From Cyanobium sp. CH-040 (GTDB lineage Bacteria > Cyanobacteriota > Cyanobacteriia > PCC-6307 > Cyanobiaceae), in NCBI RefSeq assembly GCF_024346135.1, contig NZ_JAGQCJ010000006.1, forward strand, positions 99,771 through 163,770: a stretch of 64,000 nt of DNA. Reading direction: 5' to 3'. The position numbers and the translations under genes were made by a program. The notes below the pieces were generated by a model. It saw only the letters and a program-made list of their open reading frames with translations. It was not told the DNA's origin and made no database searches. Position 1 is the first letter of the stretch; each line of letters starts with the position of its first letter. This document shows, piece after piece, positions 1 to 7,395 of the stretch.

Positions 1-2
1 TC

Positions 3-614
3 GCCACCACCAGCCTGGTGCCCGGCGAGGACGCCGAGGCGAAATGGAGGTTCATTGAAAACGGCCTGTCGCGCTTCGCCGGCCGCCGGCTGATGCTCGA
101 CGCCGAGGTGTATCACTCCGAGCAGGCCACCAACTGCAGCAACGAGGGCATCGCCAGCCTGCTCAGCGCCCATCAGCAGCTGTGGTGCGATCCGGCCACG
201 GCGATCGAGCTCTACACCCGCCAGTGCTCCCTGCTGGTGACCGCCCAGGATCTGGCGTTGATGGCCTGCACCCTGGCCAACGGCGGCCGCCAGCCGCTGA
301 GTGGCGAGCAGGTGATCGCGCCGCTGATCTGCCGCCGCGTGCTGGCGGTGATGGTCACCGCCGGGCTCTACGAAACCTCCGGCGACTGGCTGTACCAGAT
401 CGGCTTGCCCGGCAAGAGCGGCGTGTCGGGCGGGATGATCACCGTGGCGCCGGGGAAGGGGGCGCTGGCCACCTGGTCGCCGCCGCTCGACGAGGCCGGC
501 AACAGCGTGCGCGGCCAGCTCACCGCCCAGTTCCTCTCCGAGCGGCTGGGCCTCAACCTGTTCGATTCCCGCCCCAGCGGCACGCCGGTGACGGATGCGG
601 TTCGGGCTCGCTGA
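3..614 (+). CDS. glsA: Glutaminase A (GlsA), 3' portion
   Basis: This is the C-terminal part of a serine-dependent beta-lactamase-fold glutaminase, which hydrolyses L-glutamine to glutamate and ammonia in the cytoplasm. The frame is open from base 3, so the start lies outside the window. Family motifs are clear: SEQATN, the LYTRQCSLLVTAQDLA block, TLANGG, AGDWxY-like GDWLYQIGLPGKSG, and SPPLDEAGNSVRGQ near the end. About 200 residues are visible of a protein normally near 310. The stop is followed within 15 bases by the next gene on the same strand. The assignment is firm; the missing N-terminal catalytic Ser-x-x-Lys cannot be checked. Confidence 0.93.
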   Translation, partial: ATTSLVPGEDAEAKWRFIENGLSRFAGRRLMLDAEVYHSEQATNCSNEGIASLLSAHQQLWCDPATAIELYTRQCSLLVTAQDLALMACTLANGGRQPLSGEQVIAPLICRRVLAVMVTAGLYETSGDWLYQIGLPGKSGVSGGMITVAPGKGALATWSPPLDEAGNSVRGQLTAQFLSERLGLNLFDSRPSGTPVTDAVRAR

Positions 615-626
615 GGTGACGGTGTG

Positions 627-1199
627 ATGCGACGCCTGCTGCTGGTGCTGCTGATGACGCTCCCCACGCCCCTGCACGCCCAGGGTGGCCCGCCTGGCCC
701 GCCTGGCCCGCCACTGTCGCTGCGGTTCGGCGAGCGGGTGTACGAACGGCGCTGGTCGGGCCCGCACCAGCACGAATTCACACCACCCGGCCAGGAGGAC
801 CTGAGTCGCTGGACGGACATGGTGACGATCAACACCTATCCGGGGGTGCGCGATGGGGAAGGGCTGGCGGAGGTGGCCAACCAGGTGCTTGCGACTTACA
901 CCAGAAACGACGGCAGGGTGCTGCGCACCGCGTCGGTGCCGCGCAGTGCCGCCGGACCCGCCGAGCACCTGATCGTGGCGCTCTTCCCCCGGCCCGAGTC
1001 GATTGAGGCGGTGTTCGCCCGCTTTCGCCTCGCCGACGGACGGGGCATGGCGGTGATCGTCAGCCACCGCATCCACGGGCGCGCCGCCGGTGCGGCCATG
1101 CAGGCCTGGCTGGAGACGAACGGCGCCGCCGTGGAACGCCGCCTGATGGCGCTCCAGGACATCCCATCCCCCCGCCTGCTGGAGCCGGGCGGTCCATGA
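627..1199 (+). CDS. Secreted protein of unknown function
   Basis: The product has a typical Sec signal peptide at residues 1-19 ending in a HAQG-type cleavage site, then a proline/glycine stretch (GGPPGPPGPPL) and a mixed alpha/beta domain of about 150 residues. ATG 627 was chosen over GTG 624 because GAGGTG at 613-618 is then well spaced. The stop overlaps the next gene by 4 bp (ATGA), so the two are probably co-translated. No family was recognised. A periplasmic or extracellular location is inferred from the signal peptide only. Confidence 0.7.
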   Translation: MRRLLLVLLMTLPTPLHAQGGPPGPPGPPLSLRFGERVYERRWSGPHQHEFTPPGQEDLSRWTDMVTINTYPGVRDGEGLAEVANQVLATYTRNDGRVLRTASVPRSAAGPAEHLIVALFPRPESIEAVFARFRLADGRGMAVIVSHRIHGRAAGAAMQAWLETNGAAVERRLMALQDIPSPRLLEPGGP

Positions 1200-1498
1200 C
1201 CCCTGATCCGGCCAGCCCCTGGCGGGTGGAGATCGTGGAACACGGCCGCAGCGGCAGGGTGGTGTATCAGGAAGCGGCGGGTCAGGTGGCGTTCCACTGG
1301 GAGTTCAGCGGCGGCGACGCCATCGCCAGCCTGTGGGTGGGCGCGGCCGAGCACTGGAACAGCCGGGTTCCCTGGGCGGCCGGCCGCCGGGCGGAGATCC
1401 TCGAGCGGGTGGCCCTGGAGGTGGTGCGCCGCAGGGCCCCCAGCTGTCGCGCCCTGATCGAGGCGCGGCCGGGATTCATCGAGATCCGCGCTGGCTGA
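1196..1498 (+). CDS. Small hypothetical protein coupled to the secreted protein
   Basis: This 100-residue soluble protein starts inside the previous gene through an ATGA overlap, which implies translational coupling. It contains tryptophans in a beta-rich first half (WRVEIVEHG, HWEFSGGD, SLWVGAAEHW) and a helical RRAEILERVALEVVRRRA segment. It has no signal peptide and no recognised domain. Its stop codon lies inside a 15-bp tandem repeat. It may act with its secreted partner, but nothing in the sequence shows how. Confidence 0.65.
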   Translation: MTPDPASPWRVEIVEHGRSGRVVYQEAAGQVAFHWEFSGGDAIASLWVGAAEHWNSRVPWAAGRRAEILERVALEVVRRRAPSCRALIEARPGFIEIRAG

Positions 1499-1535
1499 AT
1501 CGGTGCTGGGTGAACCGTTGCTGGCTGAATCGTCG
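1491..1535. repeat. Three 15-bp tandem repeats spanning a stop codon
   Basis: Three imperfect copies of CTGGCTGAATCGGTG lie head to tail at 1491-1505, 1506-1520 and 1521-1535. The stop codon of the upstream gene is inside the first copy, so unit gain or loss would not change the protein. No function is apparent; slippage is the likely origin. Confidence 0.7.
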
Positions 1536-1554
1536 GTGGCCAGCCCGAGGCCTT

Positions 1555-2331
1555 TCAGCGCAGAAAGAAGGACAGCGCCACTGCCAGCCCCAGCACCACC
1601 ACCACGGCCCGAAGCCGCGCGGGGTTGATGCGGCTGGCCAGCCGCCCGCCCAGGGCGCCGCCCGCCAGGGCCGCCACCGCCATCACCACGGCGGCAGTCC
1701 AGTGGAGCTGGTCGGAGCCGAGGAAGAGCAGCGCCGCCGCCAGGTTTACCCCCAGCGCCAGGGCCTGTTTGAGCCCATTGAGGCGGGTGAGCGTGTCGCT
1801 GAGCAGCACCGCCAGCACCGCCAGCAGGATCACGCTCAGGCCGGCGCCGAAGTAGCCGCCGTAGATCGAGGCCAGGAACACAGGCCCCACCGCCGCCAGC
1901 TCCAGGTGATCGTCGCGGCCCGCTTGCTGGTGCGCCAACAGCCAGCGCCGCAGCGGCTCCTGCGCCGCCAGCAGCCCCGTGCCCAGCAGGATCAGCCAGG
2001 GCACCAGGCTGCCGAAGAGCTTCTCGCCGCTCACCAGCAGCAGCACCCCGCCCAGCAGTCCGCCAAGGGCCGCCGCCGGCAGCAGCAGCAGGGCACGGCG
2101 GCGCTGACCGCGCAGATCCCGCCGCTGGGCGGCCGCCGCTCCGCCGTAGCCCGGCAGCAGCGCCACGGTGTTGGTCACGTTGGCCATCACCGGCGGCAGA
2201 CCCACGGCGGTGAGCACCGGAAAGCTGATCAGCGAGCCGCCGCCGGCGATCGCGTTCACCAGGCCGGCGGCCACCGCTGCCAGGGCGATCAGCAGCAGGT
2301 CGAGGGCGCTGAGCTGGGCGGAGAGGGCCAT
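1555..2331 (-). CDS. TauE/SafE-family membrane permease
   Basis: Inner-membrane transporter of the sulfite exporter TauE/SafE (DUF81) family, about 258 residues with roughly eight hydrophobic helices in two homologous halves. The first half carries the family-typical GLVNAIAGGGSLISFP motif and the second half IYGGYFGAGLSVILL. The start at 2331 (MALSAQL) places TM1 immediately after; longer N-terminal extensions upstream are not membrane-like. The substrate may be a sulfur oxyanion or other organic anion. A second family member follows 115 bp away, and an internally deleted copy of this same gene sits at 3912-4187. Confidence 0.85.
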   Translation of the reverse strand: MALSAQLSALDLLLIALAAVAAGLVNAIAGGGSLISFPVLTAVGLPPVMANVTNTVALLPGYGGAAAAQRRDLRGQRRRALLLLPAAALGGLLGGVLLLVSGEKLFGSLVPWLILLGTGLLAAQEPLRRWLLAHQQAGRDDHLELAAVGPVFLASIYGGYFGAGLSVILLAVLAVLLSDTLTRLNGLKQALALGVNLAAALLFLGSDQLHWTAAVVMAVAALAGGALGGRLASRINPARLRAVVVVLGLAVALSFFLR

Positions 2332-2446
2332 GGATCGGGGACGGCAATCCCGCAGACGGTGCTCCCGAGCATGTACCCCGTCCGTGACAGCCGGTGTGGT
2401 TGCCGCCACCTGGGCCCGGCGGGATGATCCGCCGAGGAGGGCGGCC

Positions 2447-3223
2447 TCACCAGAGCAACCGCAGGCCGGCGATCAGCAGGGTGATCCCCAGCAGCCGCAC
2501 CACCACCGCGGCCGGCAGCCAGCGACTGCCGAGCTGGGCGCCGATGGCGCCACCACCCACGGCCGCCAGGGCCAGCCAGGGCAGCGCCGCCGGCAGCTGG
2601 GGAGAGACGCTCAGCAGGCCCAGCAGGGCCATCAGCGAATTCACGAAGATGAACACCGCCGAGAGGGCCGCCGCCGTGCGCACCTCCGCCCAGCCGCGGT
2701 AAAGCAGCAGGGGCGTGAGCAGCACACCGCCGCCCATGCCGGTGAGGCCGGAGAGCAGCCCGATCACGCCCCCCGCGGCCATGGCGGCGGGCGCTGAGGG
2801 CGGCACAACGCGCCCGAGGGCCGGCGCCCGGCCGTCCAGGAAGGGCACCCCGGCGAACAGCAGCAGCACCCCCAGCAGCCGGTTGAACGCCGCCGCCGGC
2901 AGGCTCCACCAGCCCCCCAGGAAGGCGGCGGGGATCGAGAGCAGCAGGAAGGGCCGCAGCAGGGGCCAGGAGAAGTGGCCTGCCCGGGCGAAGCGAACCG
3001 CCACCACGCTGGAGACCAGCAGGTTGAGCACCAGGGCGGTGGGTTTGATCGTGGCCGGTGCCAGGCCGAACAGCCCCATCACCGCCAGAAAACCGGAGGC
3101 CCCGGCCTGGCCCACGCTGCCGTAGAGAGCCGCGATCAGCGCCAGAGCGGCGCACAGCCGCAGCAGGCTGGCGAAATCGATGGGCGGCCCCTGCCCGAGC
3201 CGGAACTGGGGTCGTGCTCCCAT
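2447..3223 (-). CDS. TauE/SafE-family membrane permease (second, divergent copy)
   Basis: Another TauE/SafE-type permease, about 258 residues, with LYGSVGQAGASGFLAVMGLFG in the first half and GLLSGLTGMGGGVLLTPLLL in the second, the two repeated signature motifs of the family. MGARPQF at 3223 is taken as start; an upstream in-frame extension is rich in Pro/Arg and unlike coding. It precedes the other permease on the same strand, so both may be one transcript. They are clearly diverged from each other, so either different substrates or a heteromeric transporter is possible. Confidence 0.82.
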   Translation of the reverse strand: MGARPQFRLGQGPPIDFASLLRLCAALALIAALYGSVGQAGASGFLAVMGLFGLAPATIKPTALVLNLLVSSVVAVRFARAGHFSWPLLRPFLLLSIPAAFLGGWWSLPAAAFNRLLGVLLLFAGVPFLDGRAPALGRVVPPSAPAAMAAGGVIGLLSGLTGMGGGVLLTPLLLYRGWAEVRTAAALSAVFIFVNSLMALLGLLSVSPQLPAALPWLALAAVGGGAIGAQLGSRWLPAAVVVRLLGITLLIAGLRLLW

Positions 3224-3261
3224 CCCCGGAGGAGCGGGAGAGGCATTGACAGGGGCCGGCC

Positions 3262-3490
3262 GGGGTGCGTGACTCCACGACCTTCCCACGCCGTATCCGA
3301 TCGAACGGACCCTCACGGGCGCATCGTCCAGCGGCTCCAGCGCCAGGAGTTCGCCCTAGCCCACCAGCACCGGATTCCCCGATTCAGCCGCCGTTTCCGC
3401 ATCCACCGCAGACAACAGGTTTCCTGATACCTCAACCCAGTTGTGAGGGAGGGTGCAGGTTTGGATGGCGTACTTGTTGATGCTGAGCAG
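3262..3490 (-). pseudogene. Decayed copy of the 3' end of the DUF389 gene
   Basis: The DNA here is recognisably similar to 12840-13070, the C-terminal coding end of the intact DUF389 gene on the same strand. Shared blocks include GTGCGTGACTCCAC, GGAGTTCGCCCT and GCCGTTTCCGCATCCACCG. The reading frame is destroyed by indels and substitutions, so it cannot encode the product. It marks the right edge of a duplication or rearrangement followed by decay. The boundaries are approximate. Confidence 0.75.
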
Positions 3491-3942
3491 TAGCCACAGG
3501 AGTAATCGCCGCCGCCCTCGGCGTGACCGCCAGCTCGGGATCAGCGCAGGCCAGCTGCCAGTTCCTGATGCCCATCGGCGGCGGCGGGGAAGCAGTGGTG
3601 GAGAAGCGCATCAGCCCTCCTGGTGAAATCTTCACCCGCAGCAACTGGAACACCGACTTCGCGGTGAATCGATCCTTCGCCAGCTACCGCATCCATCTCC
3701 AGTCGGCCTCCAGCGAATAGGGCGTATTCCCGGTGGCGGTATTTCTGCGCTTCAGCGACAACACGGAGTTTCGATTGCTAAGGGAAAACGTCACCCTGCA
3801 GCCGGAGCAGAGCCGCAGCTTCGGCCCCTTCCCGGCCGTGCCCGGCCGGCGCACCAACCAGGTGAACGTGCGCGTTGGCTCCACCACCATGCCCGGCTCC
3901 ATCGGCTTCAGCTATCGCGTGTCCGTGGAGGGCTGCACCTGA
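3487..3942 (+). pseudogene. Broken gene for a small secreted protein
   Basis: One continuous frame runs from just after a TGA at 3484 to the TGA at 3942, interrupted by a single in-frame TAG at 3718-3720. The translation begins with a signal-peptide core (VIAAALGVTASSGSAQA) and a Cys soon after cleavage, continues with a beta-rich domain (NWNTDFAVNRSF), and after the TAG resumes as VFLRFSDNTEFRLLRENV, ending in Cys. No usable start lies in frame; an ATG at 3464 is in another frame, which suggests a frameshift in the signal peptide too. The original product was probably about 150 residues with a terminal disulfide. The family is unknown. Confidence 0.65.
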
Positions 3943-4187
3943 GCCAGCCCCGGCACCGCCAGCAGGATCACGCTCAGCCCGGCGCCGAAGTGACCGCTGT
4001 AGATCGAGGCCACAAACACCGGCCCCATGGCCGCCAGCTCCAGGCCCACCGCCGTAAGCACCGGAAAGCCGATCAGCGATCCCCCGCCGGCGATCGCGTT
4101 CACCAGGCCGGTTGCCACCGCCGCCAGGGCGATCAGCAGCAGGTCGAGGGCGTTGAGGTGGATGGCGGACGGCACCCTCAGCCGCAC
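3912..4187 (-). pseudogene. Internally deleted copy of the TauE/SafE permease gene
   Basis: Residues 12-49 match the N-terminus of the intact permease at 1555-2331 almost exactly (LLLIALAAVATGLVNAIAG). The frame then jumps directly to the segment that in the intact protein starts at ELAAVGPVFLASIYGG. About 100 residues are missing in between while the reading frame is kept. The C-terminal half of the original is also absent. It could produce a 91-residue, two-to-three-helix peptide but not a transporter. It converges with and overlaps the broken secreted-protein gene. Confidence 0.85.
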
Positions 4188-4381
4188 AGCGCCGGCAGGT
4201 TGCGGCGGATCCGCACCCGGTAGGCGCAGTGGGCCGCGCCCAGCGCCTGGATCAGGGCCTCGCGGGCCTCGTGGTGCAGTTCCTCGAGGGATGGGGCGGC
4301 AATGCGCAGGACGGGATCGGTGGCCGCGGCCTCCACGTGGCCGGGCCGTTCGGCCAGAACGCGGAACACGACCTCACGCAT
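4178..4381 (-). CDS. HicB-like small protein (possible orphan antitoxin)
   Basis: This 67-residue protein has the beta-beta-beta-alpha pattern of the partial-RNase-H HicB/DUF1902-like fold: REVVFRVLAERPGHVEAAAT, then a helix SLEELHHEAREALIQAL, then RVRIRRNL. Similar small proteins in cyanobacteria are often paired with a HicA-type toxin. Here the downstream gene is a permease remnant, so any partner is missing. It overlaps the remnant's first codons by 10 bp. It may be a survivor of a lost toxin-antitoxin pair or a stand-alone regulator. Confidence 0.5.
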   Translation of the reverse strand: MREVVFRVLAERPGHVEAAATDPVLRIAAPSLEELHHEAREALIQALGAAHCAYRVRIRRNLPALCG

Positions 4382-4514
4382 GCAGATCGATCAGGGAATG
4401 GGCCTCCCATCCTTGGCGGGCCGGCATCGCTGCGGGGGTGCCGCCGGATACGGGGAACCGATCCAGGCGGCACGGGCGCCGAAGCGTCAGGCTGGGTTGA
4501 GCGGCACCTTTCCG

Positions 4515-4970
4515 ATGGTTGCGGCCCTGCTGATCCTGGTGGTGATCGTGGCCGTGGCCGCGGTGCTGAATCCCCGCCGGGAGGACTTCGCCTGGTTCCT
4601 GGCGTTGCGCCGGCCGGCCTGGCTCACCTTCGAGCGCTGGATTCCGTTGATCTGGCTGGCGATCTACGGCTGCTTCTACGCCGCGGCGCTGCTCACGTGG
4701 AACGCCAGCGGCAGCTGGGCGCTGATGGCCGGCTATCTGGTCCTGCTGCTGCTGGTGCAGAGCTACACCTGGCAGATCTGCAGCAGCCGCCGGCTGGCCA
4801 GGGGCACGGCTGTGGCCTTCATGGGCTGGTTGTGGGGTGTGGCCCTGACGGTGGCGGTGCTGGCGGTGAGCCGGATCGCGGCCCTGCTGCTGGTTCCCTA
4901 CCTGCTCTGGAGCCCGGTGGGAACCCTGGTGACCTGGCAGATGCAGCGGCTCAACCGCGGCAGGGCCTGA
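4515..4970 (+). CDS. TspO/MBR-related membrane protein
   Basis: About 151 residues with five hydrophobic helices, resembling a cyanobacterial branch of the TspO/MBR (tryptophan-rich sensory protein) family. Recognisable pieces are WFLALRRPAWLTFERWIPLIW near the start and LLLVPYLLWSPVGTLVTWQM at the end, matching the family pattern of a W/P-rich first loop and a terminal W-x-P-x-G-T helix. Family members bind porphyrins or act in stress responses; the ligand here is unknown. Start ATG 4515 puts the first membrane segment immediately after the start. It stands alone, convergent with dedA. Confidence 0.75.
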   Translation: MVAALLILVVIVAVAAVLNPRREDFAWFLALRRPAWLTFERWIPLIWLAIYGCFYAAALLTWNASGSWALMAGYLVLLLLVQSYTWQICSSRRLARGTAVAFMGWLWGVALTVAVLAVSRIAALLLVPYLLWSPVGTLVTWQMQRLNRGRA

Positions 4971-5003
4971 GCACAGCCCGGGACCGGGGATCAGCTGCGA
5001 GGG

Positions 5004-5648
5004 TCACCGCCGCCGGTGCAGGGCCCGCAGGGCGATCCAGCACAGGCCGCCCAGCAGCGCCACCCCGATCACCACTCCCAGGATGCGGGCGAAGGGTTTG
5101 AGCAGGTCGGCCACCTGCCCGTAGCCCGCCCCCAGTGCCTGGCCCGCCACCGTGAGCAGCACGATCCAGATCAGGCTGCCGGCGGTGGTCCAGGCCAGGA
5201 ACAGCGGCTGGGGCATCAGCTCGATGCCGGCAGGCAGCGACACGAAGGTGCGCACGCCTGGAATGATGCGGCCCCAGAACACCACCGCCACGCCATGGCG
5301 GTTGAACCAGCGGCGGCTGCGGGCCAGATCCTCCGGCCTCAGGCCGAACCAGCGGCCATGGCGGTGCAGCCAGCGCTCCAGGCGCCGCTCGCTCACCAGC
5401 CTGCCGATGCCGTACCAGAACCAGGCCCCCAGCACCGTGCCCAGCAGTCCGGCGAGCACGGCGGGCACCAGCTCCAGCTTCCCCTGCTGGACCAGGAACC
5501 CCGCCAGGGGCATCACCACCTCGGAGGGGATCGGCGGCACCACATTCTCCAGCAGCATCACCAGGGCGATGGCGCCGTAGCCCAGCAGGGGGGTGGTCTC
5601 GACCGCCGCCTGGATCAGCTGCGGCAGCTGTTCGATGGGCTGGAGCAT
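5004..5648 (-). CDS. DedA-family membrane protein
   Basis: About 214 residues. It shows the DedA/VTT core: an N-terminal E-x-x-x-PxP-type element (LLENVVPPIPSEVV), G-x-x-x-G helix LAGLLGTVLGAWFWYGIGR, and the F/W-x-G-R-x-x-P-x-x-R motif FWGRIIPGVRTFVSLPAG. DedA proteins are polytopic inner-membrane proteins linked to undecaprenyl-phosphate or lipid recycling and membrane homeostasis. Start ATG 5648 follows a short upstream ORF by 8 bp. The convergent TspO-like gene ends 33 bp away. Confidence 0.88.
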   Translation of the reverse strand: MLQPIEQLPQLIQAAVETTPLLGYGAIALVMLLENVVPPIPSEVVMPLAGFLVQQGKLELVPAVLAGLLGTVLGAWFWYGIGRLVSERRLERWLHRHGRWFGLRPEDLARSRRWFNRHGVAVVFWGRIIPGVRTFVSLPAGIELMPQPLFLAWTTAGSLIWIVLLTVAGQALGAGYGQVADLLKPFARILGVVIGVALLGGLCWIALRALHRRR

Positions 5649-5656
5649 GGAGGGAA

Positions 5657-5797
5657 TCAGGCCCGCAGGGCGGGGGCATCGGCGCTGGAACGGCGCCACC
5701 ACAGCCGCAGCAGCTTGTCAGCTTCCGGAACCCCGAAGAACCGCAGGCTCACCCCCACGCCGATCGGCCGGTCCATCGCGGCCAGCTCCGGGGTCAC
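5657..5797 (-). CDS. Small ORF upstream of dedA
   Basis: A 46-residue frame starting at GTG 5797 (or ATG 5776) encodes a plausible peptide with the segment RPIGVGVSLRFFGVPEADKL followed by a Trp-Trp-Arg-Arg stretch. The amino-acid pattern looks protein-like rather than random GC-rich frame, and it ends 8 bp before dedA on the same strand. No family was recognised. It could be a small conserved protein or a leader ORF. Confidence is limited by size. Confidence 0.4.
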   Translation of the reverse strand: MTPELAAMDRPIGVGVSLRFFGVPEADKLLRLWWRRSSADAPALRA

Positions 5798-5919
5798 AGC
5801 AGAATCGCCGGCGTGGTGAGCAGGAGCGGGCTGGGCGGAGGCGGTGAGCCTTCGGCCGGTGGCGCTGACGTCTGCCGCCACCAGACCCCCCGAATCTCCG
5901 CTGCCGGCCCGAGCCCCTG

Positions 5920-6615
5920 ATGCTGCCCTTCCACTGGCTCACCCAGACCGTCGCCTTCGGTCTGGGCATCGCCTTCAGTCCGATCAACATCGCCCTGGTG
6001 TCGCTGCTGCTGCTGGGGGCCCGTCCCCTGCGCCGCTGCTGCACCTTCCTCGCCGGCTGGGTGCTGGCCAATGGCGGCGCCCTGGGGCTGGTGGTGGCGG
6101 TGGGCGGCCGCCTCAGCTGGGCGGCGCAGCTGGGCAGCCGCGGCCAGATCCTGATGGATCTGATCGGCGCCGGCGCCCTCCTGGGCCTGGGCCTGTTCCA
6201 GCTCACCCCGGCGGTGGCCCTGGGGGAGGAGAACTGGGCCATGCAGCTGATGGGCCGGCTGCCGGAGCTGGGCGGCATGCCCCTGCTGGCCCTGGGGGCC
6301 GGCTGCGCCCTGGTGAGTCCGGAAAACCTGGTGTTCTACGTGAAGGAGGGCGGCATGCTGCTCACCAGCCACACCGGCCTGCGTGGCGATCTGGAGGTGG
6401 GGGCCGTGTTCGTGGCGATCACCACCTCCCTGCTGCTGCCGCCGCTGCTCTGGCTGGCGAGCGGCGAACGGCTGCGCGCCCCGCTCACCCGCCTCAACGA
6501 CTGGCTGGTGCACCGGGCCGAGTGGCTGGTGGGCGTGTTCGCCCTGGTGCTTGGGATCTACCTGGGCTGGCAGGGCCTGGAGGGCCTGCACCAGCTGAGC
6601 GTGCTGGTCTCCTGA
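5920..6615 (+). CDS. GAP-family (LysE-like) six-TM membrane protein
   Basis: 231 residues with six hydrophobic helices and long apolar runs. The N-terminal AFGLGIAFSPINIALVSLLL segment with a conserved S-P-x-N, and the mid-protein ALVSPENLVFYVKEGGMLL, match the GAP / SfLAP (LysE superfamily) pattern. Relatives export small metabolites or lipids across the inner membrane. The start is an ATG directly followed by TM1. The gene stands between dedA and the amino-acid transporter and ends 27 bp from the convergent ATPase gene. The substrate cannot be told from sequence. Confidence 0.7.
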   Translation: MLPFHWLTQTVAFGLGIAFSPINIALVSLLLLGARPLRRCCTFLAGWVLANGGALGLVVAVGGRLSWAAQLGSRGQILMDLIGAGALLGLGLFQLTPAVALGEENWAMQLMGRLPELGGMPLLALGAGCALVSPENLVFYVKEGGMLLTSHTGLRGDLEVGAVFVAITTSLLLPPLLWLASGERLRAPLTRLNDWLVHRAEWLVGVFALVLGIYLGWQGLEGLHQLSVLVS

Positions 6616-6642
6616 TCCGGATCGGCCGCCGGGCCGCGGAGC

Positions 6643-7395
6643 TCAGCCGATCTGGCTCAGGAACTGGCGGCTGCGCTCGTGCCTCGGGCTGGTGAAGAAC
6701 TGCTCCGGCGGCGCCTCCTCCACCACCACGCCGTCGGCCATCAGCACCACCCGGCTGGCCACCCTGCGGGCGAAGCGCAGCTCGTGGGTCACCACCACCA
6801 TGGTCATGCCCTCGCGGGCCAGCTCCTGCATCACCTCCAGCACCTCCTGCACCATCTCCGGATCCAGGGCGCTGGTGGGCTCGTCGAAGAGCATCACCCG
6901 CGGCTCCATGCAGAGCGATCGGGCGATCGCCACCCGCTGCTGCTGGCCGCCGGAGAGCTGGCCGGGATACTTGCGCGCCTGCTCATGGATGCCCACCCGC
7001 TCCAGCAGCTCCAGCGCCTGGCGCTCCACCTCGGCCCGGGCCCGCTTGCGCACCAGCACCGGCGCCAGGGTGAGGTTCTCCAGCACCGTGAGGTGCGGGA
7101 AGAGGTTGAACTGCTGGAACACCATCCCCACCTCGCGGCGGATCGCCTCGATCTGGCGCAGGTCGTCGGAGAGGGCGATGCCGTCCACCACGATCGAGCC
7201 CTTCTGGAAGTCCTCGAGGGCGTTGAAGGTGCGGATGAAGGTGCTCTTGCCCGAGCCCGAGGGGCCCATGATCACCACCACCTCCCCTTTGTGCACGGTC
7301 AGGTCCACACCGCGCAGGGCGTAAAAGCCGTTGGGGTACCACTTCTCGACCCCGCGGGCCTCGATCATCACTCTGGAGGAAGAAGACGTCGTCAT
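6643..7395 (-). CDS. aapP: General L-amino-acid ABC transporter, ATP-binding subunit
   Basis: 250-residue cytoplasmic ATPase of a polar amino-acid importer (AapP/GlnQ/BztD type). Walker A GPSGSGKST, signature LSGGQQQRVAIARSL, Walker B VMLFDEPTSALDPEM and the H-loop THE are all intact. The start ATG overlaps the stop of the upstream permease by 4 bp. It is the last gene of the transport operon whose order is binding protein, permease Q, permease M, ATPase, as in AapJQMP and in cyanobacterial Nat/Bgt systems. The specific amino acids cannot be deduced. Confidence 0.95.
   Translation of the reverse strand: MTTSSSSRVMIEARGVEKWYPNGFYALRGVDLTVHKGEVVVIMGPSGSGKSTFIRTFNALEDFQKGSIVVDGIALSDDLRQIEAIRREVGMVFQQFNLFPHLTVLENLTLAPVLVRKRARAEVERQALELLERVGIHEQARKYPGQLSGGQQQRVAIARSLCMEPRVMLFDEPTSALDPEMVQEVLEVMQELAREGMTMVVVTHELRFARRVASRVVLMADGVVVEEAPPEQFFTSPRHERSRQFLSQIG

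Noticed and set aside
1491..1535. Tandem repeats as a CRISPR array
   Set aside because: The units are directly contiguous with no spacers, so it is a simple tandem repeat.
2289..3278. 329-residue minus-strand frame overlapping the second TauE permease
   Set aside because: Out of frame with the permease, which has intact family motifs and hydrophobic helices; this frame is Arg/Gly/Pro-rich.
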